A DNA stretch of 64,000 nucleotides from Auriscalpium vulgare (Eukaryota; Basidiomycota; Agaricomycetes; Russulales; Auriscalpiaceae): positions 1,984,001 to 2,048,000 of the forward strand of contig JAHBBC010000005.1 of the NCBI GenBank assembly GCA_019915015.1, written 5' to 3'. How positions within the stretch are numbered: the stretch's first letter is position 1; each line of letters begins with the position of its first letter. This document shows positions 12,508 to 24,511 of the stretch, one piece after another. The notes below the pieces were generated by a model. That model was not told the DNA's origin and searched no databases. It saw nothing but the letters and a program-made list of their open reading frames with translations. The position numbers and the translations under genes were made by a program.

Positions 12508-12545
12508 GATGTTCAACTTGGCCACTTATATGCGTCCATCAGGCA
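12508..12545 (-). promoter_or_regulatory. Core promoter of carboxylesterase copy A (TATA module)
   Basis: On the minus strand this reads gatggacgcatataagtggc followed by caagttgaacat, about 45-75 bases before the copy A start. Nearly the same module precedes copy D (63771-63806), and a diverged one precedes copy C (59882-59920). That argues it is a functional core promoter carried along with the gene. Confidence 0.7.
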
Positions 12546-12558
12546 TCATATGAAGCTG

Positions 12559-12579
12559 CAAATACGGCGATGCAAGGCT
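12559..12579 (-). promoter_or_regulatory. Upstream element shared with copies C and D
   Basis: The minus strand reads agccttgcatcgccgtattt, then g. The same string is found upstream of copy D (63687-63707), and its core catcgccgtatttg upstream of copy C (59771-59784). It lies 25-120 bases upstream of the TATA module, as expected for an activator site. The binding factor is unknown. Confidence 0.55.
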
Positions 12580-13293
12580 CGCGTGTGCGCTCAACCTAGA
12601 GGAGCCGTGCCACGTCGGCGTCGGCAGAGACGGTGCGAAATATCGGGCATTCAAATATGGCGCAGGCATGCAAGTGACGAAATGCTTTAGCCACGGACGT
12701 CGGGACGTTGTAAGCAGCGGAGACGGTGAAGTGAGAAAGGCGTCCGAAAGCGTTTAGTGCTTACTGCGACTACCAGTGGATATAAGTATTGTCCGAGACG
12801 CAGAAACTGTCGCAGAGGAGGCGGCTCTAGCTTGATTGCAGCAGCATATGGAGTATTCGCGAGTCAAGATTCAACCTCGGTCAATGAGAGTGGACGTCCT
12901 TTCGCTGGACGAATTTCTTGAACTTGTTCAGTTTGAGGACATCCATGACAAATCCATGACATAGAAACTCCGGCGAGTCCGGCACTCCGGCAGAGCTGAG
13001 TCAGCGTGATGACGCAAGCAGCGTCGTCGATTATACAAGTAAAATGTGCCACGACTGCACTTGCAATACAAGGGAATACACATGCGGCCCACAGGCCATT
13101 AAACGATGTACTTTCATCCATGCATGTATCATGGATGGAACTAACGATTACGTGGCAAACGAGGGTCGTGGTCTAAGAGCGTGAACGAGTGCTTGTATGT
13201 AGATTCGAAACTAGATTATCCCGCGCCGTGCCGTGACAGTATTGATAAATGTGTCTAGAGAGGTCTAGAGAGCATGCCCAGGGAACATGGTGT
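12580..13293. other. Intergenic between copy A promoter and ABC transporter 3' end
   Basis: About 700 bases. A minus-strand frame at 12864-13121 is Cys-containing but has no recognisable family or flanking splice logic. I see nothing else. Confidence 0.45.
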
Positions 13294-16200
13294 CTATCGC
13301 TTGGCGAAACGGAGGTAACGCGATGCAACTGGGTCAGGACGTCAGCGCGCGCACAGAAAAGAGCAGCTACCCGACGGGACTCACTGATCGTAGCAATGAA
13401 GTTGAAGGCAAAATAGGCGAAGAAGATCCACACATCCCGCCATCGAAGGGTGTAGCGGATATTGAGCGGGAGGAAGAATTCATCGCCGACCTGACAAGTG
13501 TCGTCAGATAAATGAGCCTACGTACAGAGACGGACATGCTCACCTTGTATTGGCAGTAACGACACGCATCTGTGTCGTTCGGGTTGTCTATATACCCTCC
13601 AACCGCGGTCACAAAGTCATTCGCCCATGCAGCGCACGTCTGGCCAGAGGGTGGGTTGAAGATAGCAAACTCCTCGGGCTTGCACCTGATATTCAGGCCG
13701 CTACGATCGGGGTCAACACAGGTCCAGAAAACAGCGAATGAAATGCTACGTACTGAAGCTCGGTGGACAGAATGGCCGCCAGCATGCGCGTGAACGGATC
13801 CAACTCGTAGAGCCACGAGCGCCAGAACTTGCCCAGCGCCGGGTACGGAATGGTAACACCGCACAGGTTCCCGAGAATGACGGAGATGGGTGGCGTCCAC
13901 AAGACCGCGATCTGCAAGCATTTTTCAGAGCTCGATCGTCAGGAGGTTGGCTGCAACAGCATACCTGAACGCTCGGGGAAATGGATGCAATTGCCTGGCC
14001 CAGCGACACAGCGAAGAGCTCCGTAGCAAGCACGACGAGGAGCATGAAGCCTGTCCCGTTCGTGCCGGCGGCACCCTTGCCGAAGCCCATCGGATAGACC
14101 TGCATTCCCATGAGCGTCTGGATTAGCTTGCGAGTAGGAACGGCTCACCATCAGCACCCAATAGCAGATCGCGCATAGGATCGAGTACGGGATCTCTCCC
14201 AGCAATTGAGCAATCGCGAACACGTATGGCGAGTAGATCCGACTGGACGCCTCTGTGTACAAGGGTTAGCAGATGACCAGCACACCCGGGGCACCATCAC
14301 TGACCTCGAATGAACGTTCCTAGCCACAATGTCAACGACGAGCAATCAAAGAAGTCAAAACGAACACTCACTTCTGTTGAGCAAAAAGATGGGCTCCAGC
14401 TGCGGGATGACGAGACCAGGCAAGATGATCGTCCAGAAACTACGACCGCTCAGCACCGATTAAACACGATAACGGATTCAAGTGCCACTCACATTCCGAA
14501 GATGCGGTACTGCAAGTCGCGCGTGCTGTTGCCGAGCTGCAGGAAGGGCAGGGACACGAGCAAAGACACCGTGATATGTGAGAACACGCGGGTGAACACG
14601 TATGCAGGAGACCTCCACAGCGCCGTGGAGTTCCGCTCCACAACGGTCTTCAGCTGGAACCAGAACGGCGTGGCATCTGCGGCGCATGGTCAAATTCTCA
14701 ACGAGCGAGGGTGCACGGAGAAGGGGACTTACATGTCGACAAGTGCAGGCGCTCCCGCAGGGGCTTCGCCAGCGCGTTGCGCTTGATCTCCTCGATCTCC
14801 CGCTTCGCCTTCTCAAACTCCGGCGAGTCGGTCCAGATGTCCTTCCACTCCCTGTCTCCGATGCGCGGGGTCGTGCCCGCGCCGATCGCCTCGAGCATGT
14901 ACTCCGCGGGATTCACGTTCGGCGGGCAGCGCGCGCCGTAGCGCGCAAAGTACTCGCGCATGACGCGCGAGTCCGCACCGATGTCGCCAAAGTAGATCGT
15001 GTTGCCGCCCGAGCCGAGCAGGAGCAGCCGGTCGAAGCTCTCGAAGAGCAGCGACGACGGCTGGTGGATTGTGCAGAGGATCGCCTGCCCGTTGTCCGCG
15101 AGCTTGCGCAGGAAGCGCACGAGGTTCCACGCGCTCTGCGCGTCGAGGCCGGACGTCGGCTCGTCGAGGAAGAGCAGGAGCTCGGGCTTGGACGCGAGCT
15201 CGACGCCGATGGTGAGGCGCTTGCGCGCCTCGACGCCGAGGCTCCAGACGACGGCGTCGGCGAGGTCCTGGAGCTCGAGCAGCTCGATCATGTCCTCGAC
15301 GTATGCGTTCTTCTCTTCCTTGGAAATTTCCTGCGGCTGGCGGAGATAAGCCGAGAAGCGCATGGCCTCGCGGACCGTCGCAGTGCCCTCGTGCACGTCC
15401 ATTTGCTCCGCTGTCAAGAAATGAGAGATTATCTTTGTGGCAGACGATAAGGATACTCACCGTAGGCGGTTCCGCGTGCAAAGTCGCCGTCGAGCGGGCG
15501 TCCTTCAACGAGCACGTCGCCGGACACGACACCGATGTTCTTCCTCTGTGCCAAGACATCCAGGCACGTCGTCTTGCCCGCACCGGAAGCACCCATAAGC
15601 GCAGTGAGCGTGCCGGGCTTGACATAGCCATACACGTTGTTGAGCAGCTGGCGCGAGCCGCCTGGGACGGGGACGTGGTAGTTTAGGCCTTCCCACGTGA
15701 ACGTCTTGCGATCGGAGTATGCGTCCCTATACGCCAGCAAAAATGAGCACGGCACAGGAGGACAGGTAACATTGTAACATTTAACACGTACGGGTCGCGT
15801 TTCACCTTTTGGCCTTCCATCGCAAGCTGCTTTTCCAGCTTCTCTGCGGCGGCCTTCTCTATCCTTCGCTGACGGAGCTCTTCATTCAAACGCTTCGTCT
15901 CCGTTGTTTCTTTCGCAAAGAAGCTGATGCCAGCGCCGCCCGCGAATTGCTGTGATGAACGAAGCGCGGTCAGCAGAGGAAGTTCGATGCCTGAGGAGGA
16001 CGCGCACCGGATAGATCTCGATTACAATGGTCTGCGTGAGCCAGAAGAAGCAGAGGAAGACGAGGAGGACGACAAAGTTGCGCCGCCAGAGATCGGCGGT
16101 GTCCAGGTCGTAGCCCGCCTTGATGTACGCCTTGCCTGTTACGAAAAGGCTGCCGGGCGTCGCCCCAAACAGCGTGCACGCTTGATTCGGGCTCAGGACC

Positions 16201-18880
16201 GCCCTGAATCACCGTGCGTAAGAGACAGCGAAGATCCTGCAAATGGAGATAGTGTACGTACGGGTACTTGGAGGCGCTGCCCGCGTTACGCGGCACGACG
16301 TAGTTACCGTCGCAAGTCAACTACGAACGATGAGCACACTGTTCGTGACGGCAAGACAGCGAGACGTACGGTGATGCGCGAGAACTCGTTCTCCATAAGG
16401 CCCGCCCAAGCTGCAGGATGGTCAGATGCCGTCACGCGCACATCCCCTCGGAACACACTCACCGTAACTTAGAGGGTTTATGTAGAACTGAAACTTGCGC
16501 ATTAGTGACTGGAAAAAGAAGTAATCAACTCCCGACTCACGATCCAGAAAAGCCACCGTTTCATTTCGTTGACGGGCACCATGTATCCGACATAGAGCAC
16601 TAGGTTGGGGAAGAAGAACACCGCAACGCGGAACGCCGTGTCGAAGTTGGAGCAGAAGAGGCCGATAGTGCGGAAGAATCCCTGCATCGACAGGAAGGCC
16701 GTGTAGTTGAACAAGTGGAACGTGAAGAACCCGCCGGCCGATCGCGACAGGCCCGACATGAAGTAGATGATGATATCGTAGATGAGGATGCGGGTGGCCG
16801 AGAAGGGTATGTCTGCAAGCGTGTTGGCGATCTGGATTGCAGCGGGACGGTAGAAGCCATAGCCAGTTTGCTTCCTGACGATGGGACGGCCAAGCATTTG
16901 CATAGGAAGCTAGAGATGCGGGGAACAGGTTAATTCGGCAGTCTGTGCGCCAGCGTAAAGGACTTGCCTCTCCGAAGGTATCAAACGACGATGTCAACAG
17001 GGCGGAGAACAGCACACTGCCTCGCGTGAACGCGCCCGCCGACGTAGGCGGCAAGTTGTAGAAGCACCCACCGATGACGAGCGCAAGACCCGTCATAAGC
17101 GTGAAGCTCGTAAAGATCTGGAAGCGGTCCTGCAGGCGCATCTGGAACTGCCGGCGCGTCAAAGCCTTGACCTGGTCGACGAGGCCGAGCGTGTACGGGC
17201 TCTTGCGCGACACGCCCTTTTTCTTGTCGTCCATAACCGCCGCGCGGAATGCCTCCTGGTCCGTCTTCTCTGTCTCCATCTTCAAGTTGTACTTTTCCAG
17301 CCGGTCCGCGATGCTCTGCGCGTAGTGCGACGCGAGGAACGCCTCCTCGAGCGCCTCGGGCGTGCAGGGCACGTCCGCCTCCGAGCGGCCAGGCGCGAAT
17401 TGCCGCTCGTTGGGGTCCGTGCAGCCGGTGAGGTAGTCGGGTGTGCTCTGGCGGGGTAGCGACCGGTAGCCAAGGCCCTCAAAGTACGCGCGGGCCTCAG
17501 ACGGGGGGCCGAAGTACACTCGGCGGCCCTTGTCAAGAACCAAGACCTTGTTAAACAGCTCGTAGATGCCCTCGCCGGCTTGATAGCTAACCGCGGGGTG
17601 TCAGGAGCGCGGAGGGGCACATGCAGCGGATGAGAGCACGCACAGGGTAACAAAGGTGGTCTGGCCGAGAACATCAGTCATGATGCGTAGCGACTTTGCG
17701 AAGTCCAGCGCCGTCGACGCGTCGAGGCCGCGCGACGAGTTGTCCCAGCACTGGACACGCGCGCGGGTGGTCATCATCTCTGCGATGCTCACCCGCTTGC
17801 GCTCGCCACCGGACACACCGCGGACGAACGCGTCACCGACGAGCGTGTGCTCCGTGTGGGTGATGTTGAGCATCTTCAGGAGCATGTTCTTGACGGAGCC
17901 GTTGAACTCGGCGCGGGACATGCCGGGGAGACGGCCGTTCGGACCTGGTGTCTTCGTGTTGAGCGCAAAGTTCAGTGTCTGGCCGACGGTGAGGGTGGGT
18001 ATATGGATATCATCTTTGGGCTGGGGTAAGCATATATGCGGCGTAAAAACAAACACACGGGCTCCTACCTTCAGCATTGTAGACCAGCTCGCCCTTGTAG
18101 TTCTTGGCCATTTCCGCGGCGTCGATGCCCGCGTACCGGACATCGCCGCTGATGTTGAAGAATTCAGCGCGCTCGTTGCCGATGGCCTTCAGGAATGTTG
18201 AGCAGCCAGAGCCAGGTGTACCAAGCACGAGACACATTTCTCCGGGCTCCAATACGCCAGAGTTCCTGTGAGGACATGAGTATTCGGCCGACCCTCAAGG
18301 CTCCTCGGGCTTACTTGTGTAGGATCGTACGCGTCATGAAGGTCTTGTTCTTCGAGGGTATAGCACCAGAGATAGCATTTTTAAGAGCGAATAAAGGCTG
18401 GAGCCAAAATTGCCATGCTTCGTCTAAAGTCAAACAGACACGTGAGACTCTACCCGAACAACAAGTAAGGTCCTCGACTTACCGCCGAACGTCCGGATAT
18501 ATAGCTTATTTAAAGGAAAAAGGTCAGTCGGGGGTTGAGGGACACGGGCTCGCAAGACAGACCTTGAAATCAGCCCCGCCGAGTACGTCAACCTGAAAGT
18601 CTTCCCAGGTGACACCGACATGTTTATGCTTTATCCCGGCACGCTGGTTGGCCTCGTTCGATGACGAGAGGTATTCCTTGAGATCAAAGGGTTCATCCTC
18701 CTCATACACGACGCCCTTCTCCGCGTCCGCGGTATACTTTTCCGACGTGGGGGAATTGCGCGTGCTGTTGGCTCCGACTATGGTGGGTTGTGTGAGCTGC
18801 CGGGAGAGGGCATGGAACGTCTCCTCCGCGGCGACGACGTCTACATGCGGCTCCTCGAGGATAGCGTGCTGTTCGCCCAT
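13294..18880 (-). CDS. PDR-type full-size ABC transporter (ABCG, CDR/Pdr5-like)
   Basis: The start is [15 protein letters not shown] (cat at 18878-18880); the last exon ends [10 protein letters not shown], stop at 13294-13296. Order is [NBD-TMD]x2, roughly 1,450-1,500 residues. NBD1 has the fungal PDR Walker A with Cys in place of Lys ([12 protein letters not shown]), signature [13 protein letters not shown] and degenerate Walker [16 protein letters not shown]1 includes [35 protein letters not shown] and [12 protein letters not shown]2 has a canonical Walker A (GASGAGKTT), Walker [14 protein letters not shown] and a degenerate signature near [15 protein letters not shown]2 spans about 14.4-13.3 kb, with the Cys-containing extracellular loop [16 protein letters not shown] near 13.7 kb. 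Members export lipids and toxic hydrophobic compounds such as azoles, terpenes and wood-extractive phenolics at the plasma membrane. About 20 short introns. Substrate unknown. Confidence 0.93.
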
Positions 18881-19918
18881 TGTGCTGGCCGCTGAGGAAC
18901 GGAGGAGCAGTCGGGCAGAGCGCCGGGGGGAGATGCAACCGGAACCATCGTGGGTGGCAGCTGGTTAAATATCTTTGTGCGCAACGTGAAGATCTTGAAG
19001 CCGTGATCACGATCTCGGCATTTGCAGGGCCCACAGTGGCTTAACACCGATGGCATAGAGTCGGCAGTCTCAGTCAGCCTCTTTCGATCACTTAGGCCCG
19101 ACCCGGGCGCGCTTAGCGCCGAAGTTCTCGCTTATGCACCCTCTTACACCAGACCGCGCATCCTCCGTTATCGGATGATTGATTGCCACCGTGCCGACAA
19201 GGCCCATCCCGGGCATAGCGGGACCGTCAAGCAAGTTGCGCAGTACTGACTCGCCCTTACAAACGCATGGTCTCATACTTTTCATGGAGGTTGCATCTCC
19301 CAGTCGCGGATGTGCGGTGGGGCGAGAGATGAACTGCGGTGCCGGCGGGACCGTCGATTCCGAGTCAATCGAGTCACCCGCGCTCAGAGTCAGAAGGCCA
19401 GCTCAGACGCAGGAATGAACACAGCGCGCATGTCGTACCCCTTACACGTGGTCCAGTACTGGTCTCCGACAGGTCTGAAACTACGTGAACAGCCGCTGTC
19501 AGGCAGAAATTGAAGGTGGTATCCCGCTACACACATCGCGCACCTGCGCGGCGCCGCGAGCACACTGTCGCCTCATGGACTGCCATTGGGCAAAGGAGTC
19601 GCGGGCGATTCGTCCAAGAAGACGCACACGCGCCTACGCAAGATGAATGACTGTAGATGACTATTGAAAATGCAGCCCAAATGAGAAGGGGAGGGTCTAA
19701 AACCAGAGCATCCCGAACGCACCTACCTCGGAGATAGCAGATGCTGCGCAGATGCATCAGCGAGCTGAGCAACAAATGGAAACGCAGGCAGCTTACGAGG
19801 AAGAGGGTTGGAGATGGTTCGAGAACGTCGCGCCGCAAACACCTCCGCGCCTACCCCTTCCAGAGCGTGTGCGTTCGTACGCGTGTGATCCGTCGCGATT
19901 GGTGCGCCAGCTTTCACG
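18881..19918. other. Intergenic: ABC transporter promoter and Rrn6-like gene 3' side
   Basis: About 1 kb with no supported gene. The part next to 18880 should hold the transporter promoter. Scattered short frames on both strands lack codon bias and motifs. Confidence 0.5.
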
Positions 19919-22900
19919 TTAGAACCCGCCCAGCCGCTTCTTCACGGGCTTCTTCCTCCCACCCCCAACGCTCTGCCTTCCTCCAAATGGACCGGGCTCG
20001 ATCTGAGTGCTAGTCATCGGCTCTTGCGACTGTGACTGCGAATGCTCCAGCGCCCCACCCAAGCTAGCGTTCCTGCGCAGCGGTGGCGCCTTCGTGTCCT
20101 GCGACAGCGCGTGCCCCGCCCCCACAGGCCCCGATCTCGACAGCGCGATGGGCGGCGGCACCCGCAGGCTCGCCGCGACGACCAGCGGCGGTTTCTGCGC
20201 GACGGACACAATGGGCGGCGGCCGCTGCTGCGACTGAGACTGCGCGGCTGGCGGCGGCGGTTTCACCATGGCGGACGCTTGTGATGGCCCTCGGCGCGGC
20301 ACCTCGCGGCGTGCGTCGCCGTAGGGGTCGTGGAACGCGTACGATTCGGGGTCCGCGCCGACGTCCCACTCGCTCAGCAACAGCCGCACCCCGGCGGGCA
20401 TGTTCTCGCCCGCACCCCGCGGCGCCCCGTCGCCTTGCCGATCCTCCTCCCGCGCGTAGTGGTCTATGATCGGCATGGGATTCAGGAAGCCAAACTGCAC
20501 CGCGGGCGCGAGCACGGGGCGTGCGTCCTCGTCGATCGACATGGCTTCGGCCGCGCGGGACATTGTCTCGACGGCGGTGTCGTCGAAGTGCAGAGGGTTG
20601 CTCGCAGGCAGGTGCGTTACAAAGGGCTGCGGGGAGTATACGTCAAGCGAGAGCGCCAGATCCAGCGCGAGCTGCTCCCGCGCGTCCGCCTCCCGGCGCA
20701 GCGACAGCCCCGGGCGGGCGTCATCCTCAACGAGGTCGTACTTCTTCAAGCGCTTCTCCATAGTCTCCATATCACTCGACACATCCGGCACGAACTGCTC
20801 GACGAAGCGCGCGATGTTGCGATGCCACGGAACCGCCTTGGCCAATTTGTCCATCGGGATCCGGCCCTGCACTAGCGCGCGGTAGCCCCGCCGTGAGCTC
20901 AGCGCGCTGCGCGTCAGAAAGTCCGCGCGCGATGGGGTGCTGGGCTCCTCCCCCGAGCGGAATGCAATGTCGAATCTACCCGACGCCAATTTGGCGTCGG
21001 CGGGGAAAGCGTAGAGGTCTGGTGAGTAAGCGCCCGAGTTAACAATGTCCGCGTGCTTACGTAGTCAAAATCTGTTCGGCGGGAAGGTCAGCGTCCTGGA
21101 AGAAGGTGGGCATGTTCTCGAGGGTCTGGTAGACTCCTTCGGGGTCGGGTTCGGGATAGACGCGCTCGCTTGCGTCGGCAGGATTAAAAAGCCCTAGATG
21201 CAGGATGTAGATCGTTAGCAGGTATTGCGCGCTTAATGGTGTGGGGTAAATCACTTCGGTAAAGCGGACGCAAATCCAGCTGGTGAGCGTCGCGTGCACC
21301 GAAATTGCCCGGGTCTGCGCGCGCAGCGTTGTTCTGAGCCTCTAGTGCATGGACTTCAGGGGACCAGTCCGCTTCTGCGTGGGTGGGCGGATCGGGGGAT
21401 ATGCCGTCCAGTGCGAGCGCGAGCACTGTATGATGGATGCTTCCTTGGTCGGACATTCGCAGCAAGGCGACGTGTGTATCGCGAAGTTCTGGTGGAGGGC
21501 GGGTGAAGCAGAACTCTGCACGACCCGTGGCTAGTGGGAACTGATGGCGCAGATCGTAAGGCGGCGCATGGGCTTGCACAAGTCCAGAGCCCGAATGGGT
21601 GACATCGTAGACAGTTAGCAGGCTGTTCTTCCGCGACGACAGAACCGTCAGATTGGCTGCAAGGAATGAGTTAGCGTCGCAATGTGTTGCGGATCGAGTC
21701 CGTACCGTCTCCAACTTCCACCACGCTACACTGTAGGGTCCGATCAAACTCGCGCCCATGCTTGAAAGCCATGACTGGCCGCCCTGGATTACGCTCGTCT
21801 ATCCAAACAATTTCACTGGTAGTGACGACCCGTGTCATCTGATCTTCCTGGCCGCATTCCACGCCCGTCAAGCAGTCCATCGGAAAGCGAACAGAGTAGA
21901 GTACCACGCCTTGAGCCCGTGCCTGAAGCCAGCTTAGCTGCTAACATGGAAGAGCTTTCATGAACCGCTTACTCTGACATCTAAACGCGTTAAGTCACGG
22001 GCAGATGCCAAAGAGATGGCATTTGGGTTCGTAGAGAAACACGCACGCCAGAACGGGTCGTCAGTGGATTCCGACGAGTGGACTGAGCTATCATAGACTG
22101 TCTCCCTATAGCGAAGTATCTGTCAGAATGCATCAGACGCCGTCACAAGAAGATTTGCGCACAGGCCGACGGAGCTTTCGAAGCGGTTCCTGTAGACGTG
22201 TCCGCGGTCGTTGACTAGGACAGTCTGATCGGCTTGCGAGGCCAGTTGAACATCTGCCGCCTGTCGACCATTTAAGTCTGCAGATGTGAAGGAAGCTAGT
22301 CTGGTGCTGTCAATCGTGGTCGCACTCGCAGGAGTCCAAGAGGGCACAGCGGTGATCCGAAATAGAGACGTCGCTGAGTGCGTGCGAACACCGACCACAG
22401 CACCTACAAGGCTAGTTCAGCACAATGACTAAGAGAGTTGATCAAATACTCACCTAGTTCGTTGTCTGCAGCGACAACTTGACGCATTGGAGTCTGGAAC
22501 GTCTCGACAACGCGCGCCGACGGCCTTGCAATCACTCCATCGCGTCCAAAGAACTCAAATTCGGAAACATCTTTCATATGCACTCAGCAGGAGGTAATGT
22601 CACCCTTAGCATATACTCACTCAAATCGCTAGCGTTCTCTCCTGTCGGGAACGCCACAAACGCGGAACGCTTGAGACTTGCGTCAGGCAGGCAAAATGCG
22701 CTGATGCATGCACCAACGTAAGGATCGAACTTCTGCAAGCTATCCGCAAGCTGTGCTTCCGCCGCAACGTGCTCTCGGATGAGCGCGCCAGAGATGTCCA
22801 CTTCTGGGTAGTGCATGCGGAGAAAGTGTGCCTGTTCGACGGGTCAGATACATACTCAGATGAAGAGATGCATATAGAGTCCCACCCCCTGTTCAGCGCG

Positions 22901-23087
22901 TTGCGAAATGGTGGTAGGGGGGATACGCGTCGGTGCCGGACGCGTCGGTGGGAATGCCAGGACGGGCTCCTTGCTTGCGCGCACCAGGCGGCGGGCTGCA
23001 TAATGAGGTCAGCGCACCGATCTCAGAGCACACAAGAGATCATACGGGAGTCGTTGCGAACGATGGTCGCCCATTCGAGTCTCCCAT
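19919..23087 (-). CDS. RRN6: Rrn6-family RNA polymerase I initiation factor (core factor subunit)
   Basis: The best family signals are [20 protein letters not shown] followed by REFDRTLQC (near 21.8 kb) and [13 protein letters not shown] (near 21.6 kb), patterns from the beta-propeller part of Rrn6/TAF1C-like proteins. The C-terminal tail is Ser/Gln-rich and ends [20 protein letters not shown] then LGGF, the basic Gly-Arg-Lys end common to fungal Rrn6-like proteins. The largest exon (20989-19919) holds a helical region and a low-complexity Pro/Gln linker. Rrn6 with Rrn7 and Rrn11 recruits Pol I to the rDNA promoter. The exon opening [20 protein letters not shown] is clear and is reached through a 54-base intron. 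The most 5' exon is uncertain: I propose [14 protein letters not shown] at 23087, but the first intron could use other acceptors. Divergent from the uL3m gene, 271 bases apart. Confidence 0.75.
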
Positions 23088-23358
23088 GGTGTTCCTGCAG
23101 CGTTGCGGAGGTCACCGCTCCGGCCTCGATGAGCGGGTACTGAGCGCGATCCGCTTTTTCTTCGCCCTCCCTCTTTCTGCCCTTCTGAGCTGCAAGTCCA
23201 GAGTGACTGTTCGCGAGCCAGACGTCCATTCCATAGCACGATGTTTTTGTTCTGCGAGTTTGCGAGGGTCGAAGAGAGAGAGCGGTTTCGAAGTCCGACA
23301 CGCGCGCTCCGTGATGCACGCGGCCCGCGACAGCGCGACAACTTTCCGCTCAGTCGCC

Positions 23359-24511
23359 ATGCTCAGGCTCTGGACTCTTTCCCAGAAACCAGTCCTCTCC
23401 TCGTGTCGCGCGCTACACTCTAGCGCAGCGAGCAGCGCGTCTGTCGCCAGCACCAGCAGTGCTGATGTCGCAGCCAAATGGACACCCGACTCCATTCGCA
23501 CCGGTCTCATTGCAAGAAAACGCGGGATGACCGCGATGTGGGATGACCATGGGGCTCGGCTTCCGGTCACAGTGCTTCAGGTGCGTTGCTTTCGCATAGT
23601 GCTTGATTACGCTCTGACAGAGCGCGCCCGCAGCTCGAGAACTGCCAGGTAACCGCGAACGTCACGACTGTGCGGAAGGACCAGTCAGAGTACCATGCCG
23701 TTCAAGTGGCTGCTTCAGACCGGTCGGCAAAGAACACCACGAAGCAGATGCTGGGGCATTTCAAGAGGGCTGGCGTTCTCCCGAAGCGCATAGTGAAGGA
23801 GTTCGCTGTTACCCCCGATGCTCACGTTCCAGTCGGTGAGCTGCGCAAGCTGCTGTGCACCTTCGCGCCCATTAACCTTTCCCAAGGTACCACACTGTCC
23901 GCCGCGCACTTTGTCCCGGGCCAATATGTAGATGTCATTGCCAACTCGTGCGTGGAGGTCTCCTCGGTGTCAAACTAGGGCTGACAGGTCATTAGGATTG
24001 GCAAGGGTTTCCAAGGCGCCATGAAGCGCTGGAACTTCAAAGGACTACGGGCAAGCCATGGTGTTTCCAAGTCGCATCGCTCTGCAGGTTCAACTGGACA
24101 GCATCAGGTGTGTCTATCCTTAGCCCTCCCAACACTCGACACCAACTCTTGTCACGTCAGGATCCTGGCCGCATCTGGCCCGGCAAAAAGATGGCCGGGC
24201 GAATGGGTGGGAAGCGCATTACGACGCAGAACCTCGCTGTCGTCCGCATCGACACGGCTCTCGACCTCATCTTCGTGCGCGGCTGCGTCCCCGGCATCGA
24301 CGACGCGCACGTTATGATCCGCGACGCCAAGAAGAGGATGGTCAGCCTCTCGCGGGCGCATCAGGCGAAGGGCTTGTATGAGAAGGTGCTACCGAAGGGC
24401 GTGGTGGATTTGCCCTTCCCTGCCGGCACACAAGAGCTCGCGCAAACCCTCCCTCCGGTCGTTGTGGCTCCGTCCACGCGCGTCCAGAGTCCTTTTACGC
24501 CTAGGGATTAA
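23359..24511 (+). CDS. MRPL9: Mitochondrial large-subunit ribosomal protein uL3m
   Basis: The start at 23359 gives [20 protein letters not shown], a mitochondrial presequence rich in Arg, Leu and Ser. An in-frame ATG at 23314 upstream is less suitable. The uL3 core follows: [54 protein letters not shown], then [20 protein letters not shown] followed by [15 protein letters not shown]. The conserved C-terminal loop [20 protein letters not shown] contacts the peptidyl transferase centre in bacterial-type L3. The long tail ends [12 protein letters not shown]. Four exons joined at 23583/23649, 23948/23993 and 24108/24161 (approximate). Length about 310 residues fits mitochondrial L3. No fault seen. 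Confidence 0.93.

Noticed and set aside
12864..13121. Small Cys-containing minus-strand frame as a hydrophobin-like gene
   Set aside because: Cys spacing does not match the eight-Cys hydrophobin pattern and there is no signal peptide.
14602..15450. 282-codon plus-strand frame across NBD2 of the ABC transporter
   Set aside because: Opposite-strand shadow of a conserved ATPase domain with intact Walker motifs on the minus strand.
16970..17110. Possible frameshift in the ABC transporter between TMD1 exons
   Set aside because: The apparent frame change after [12 protein letters not shown] is explained by a short GT...AG intron leading into [14 protein letters not shown].
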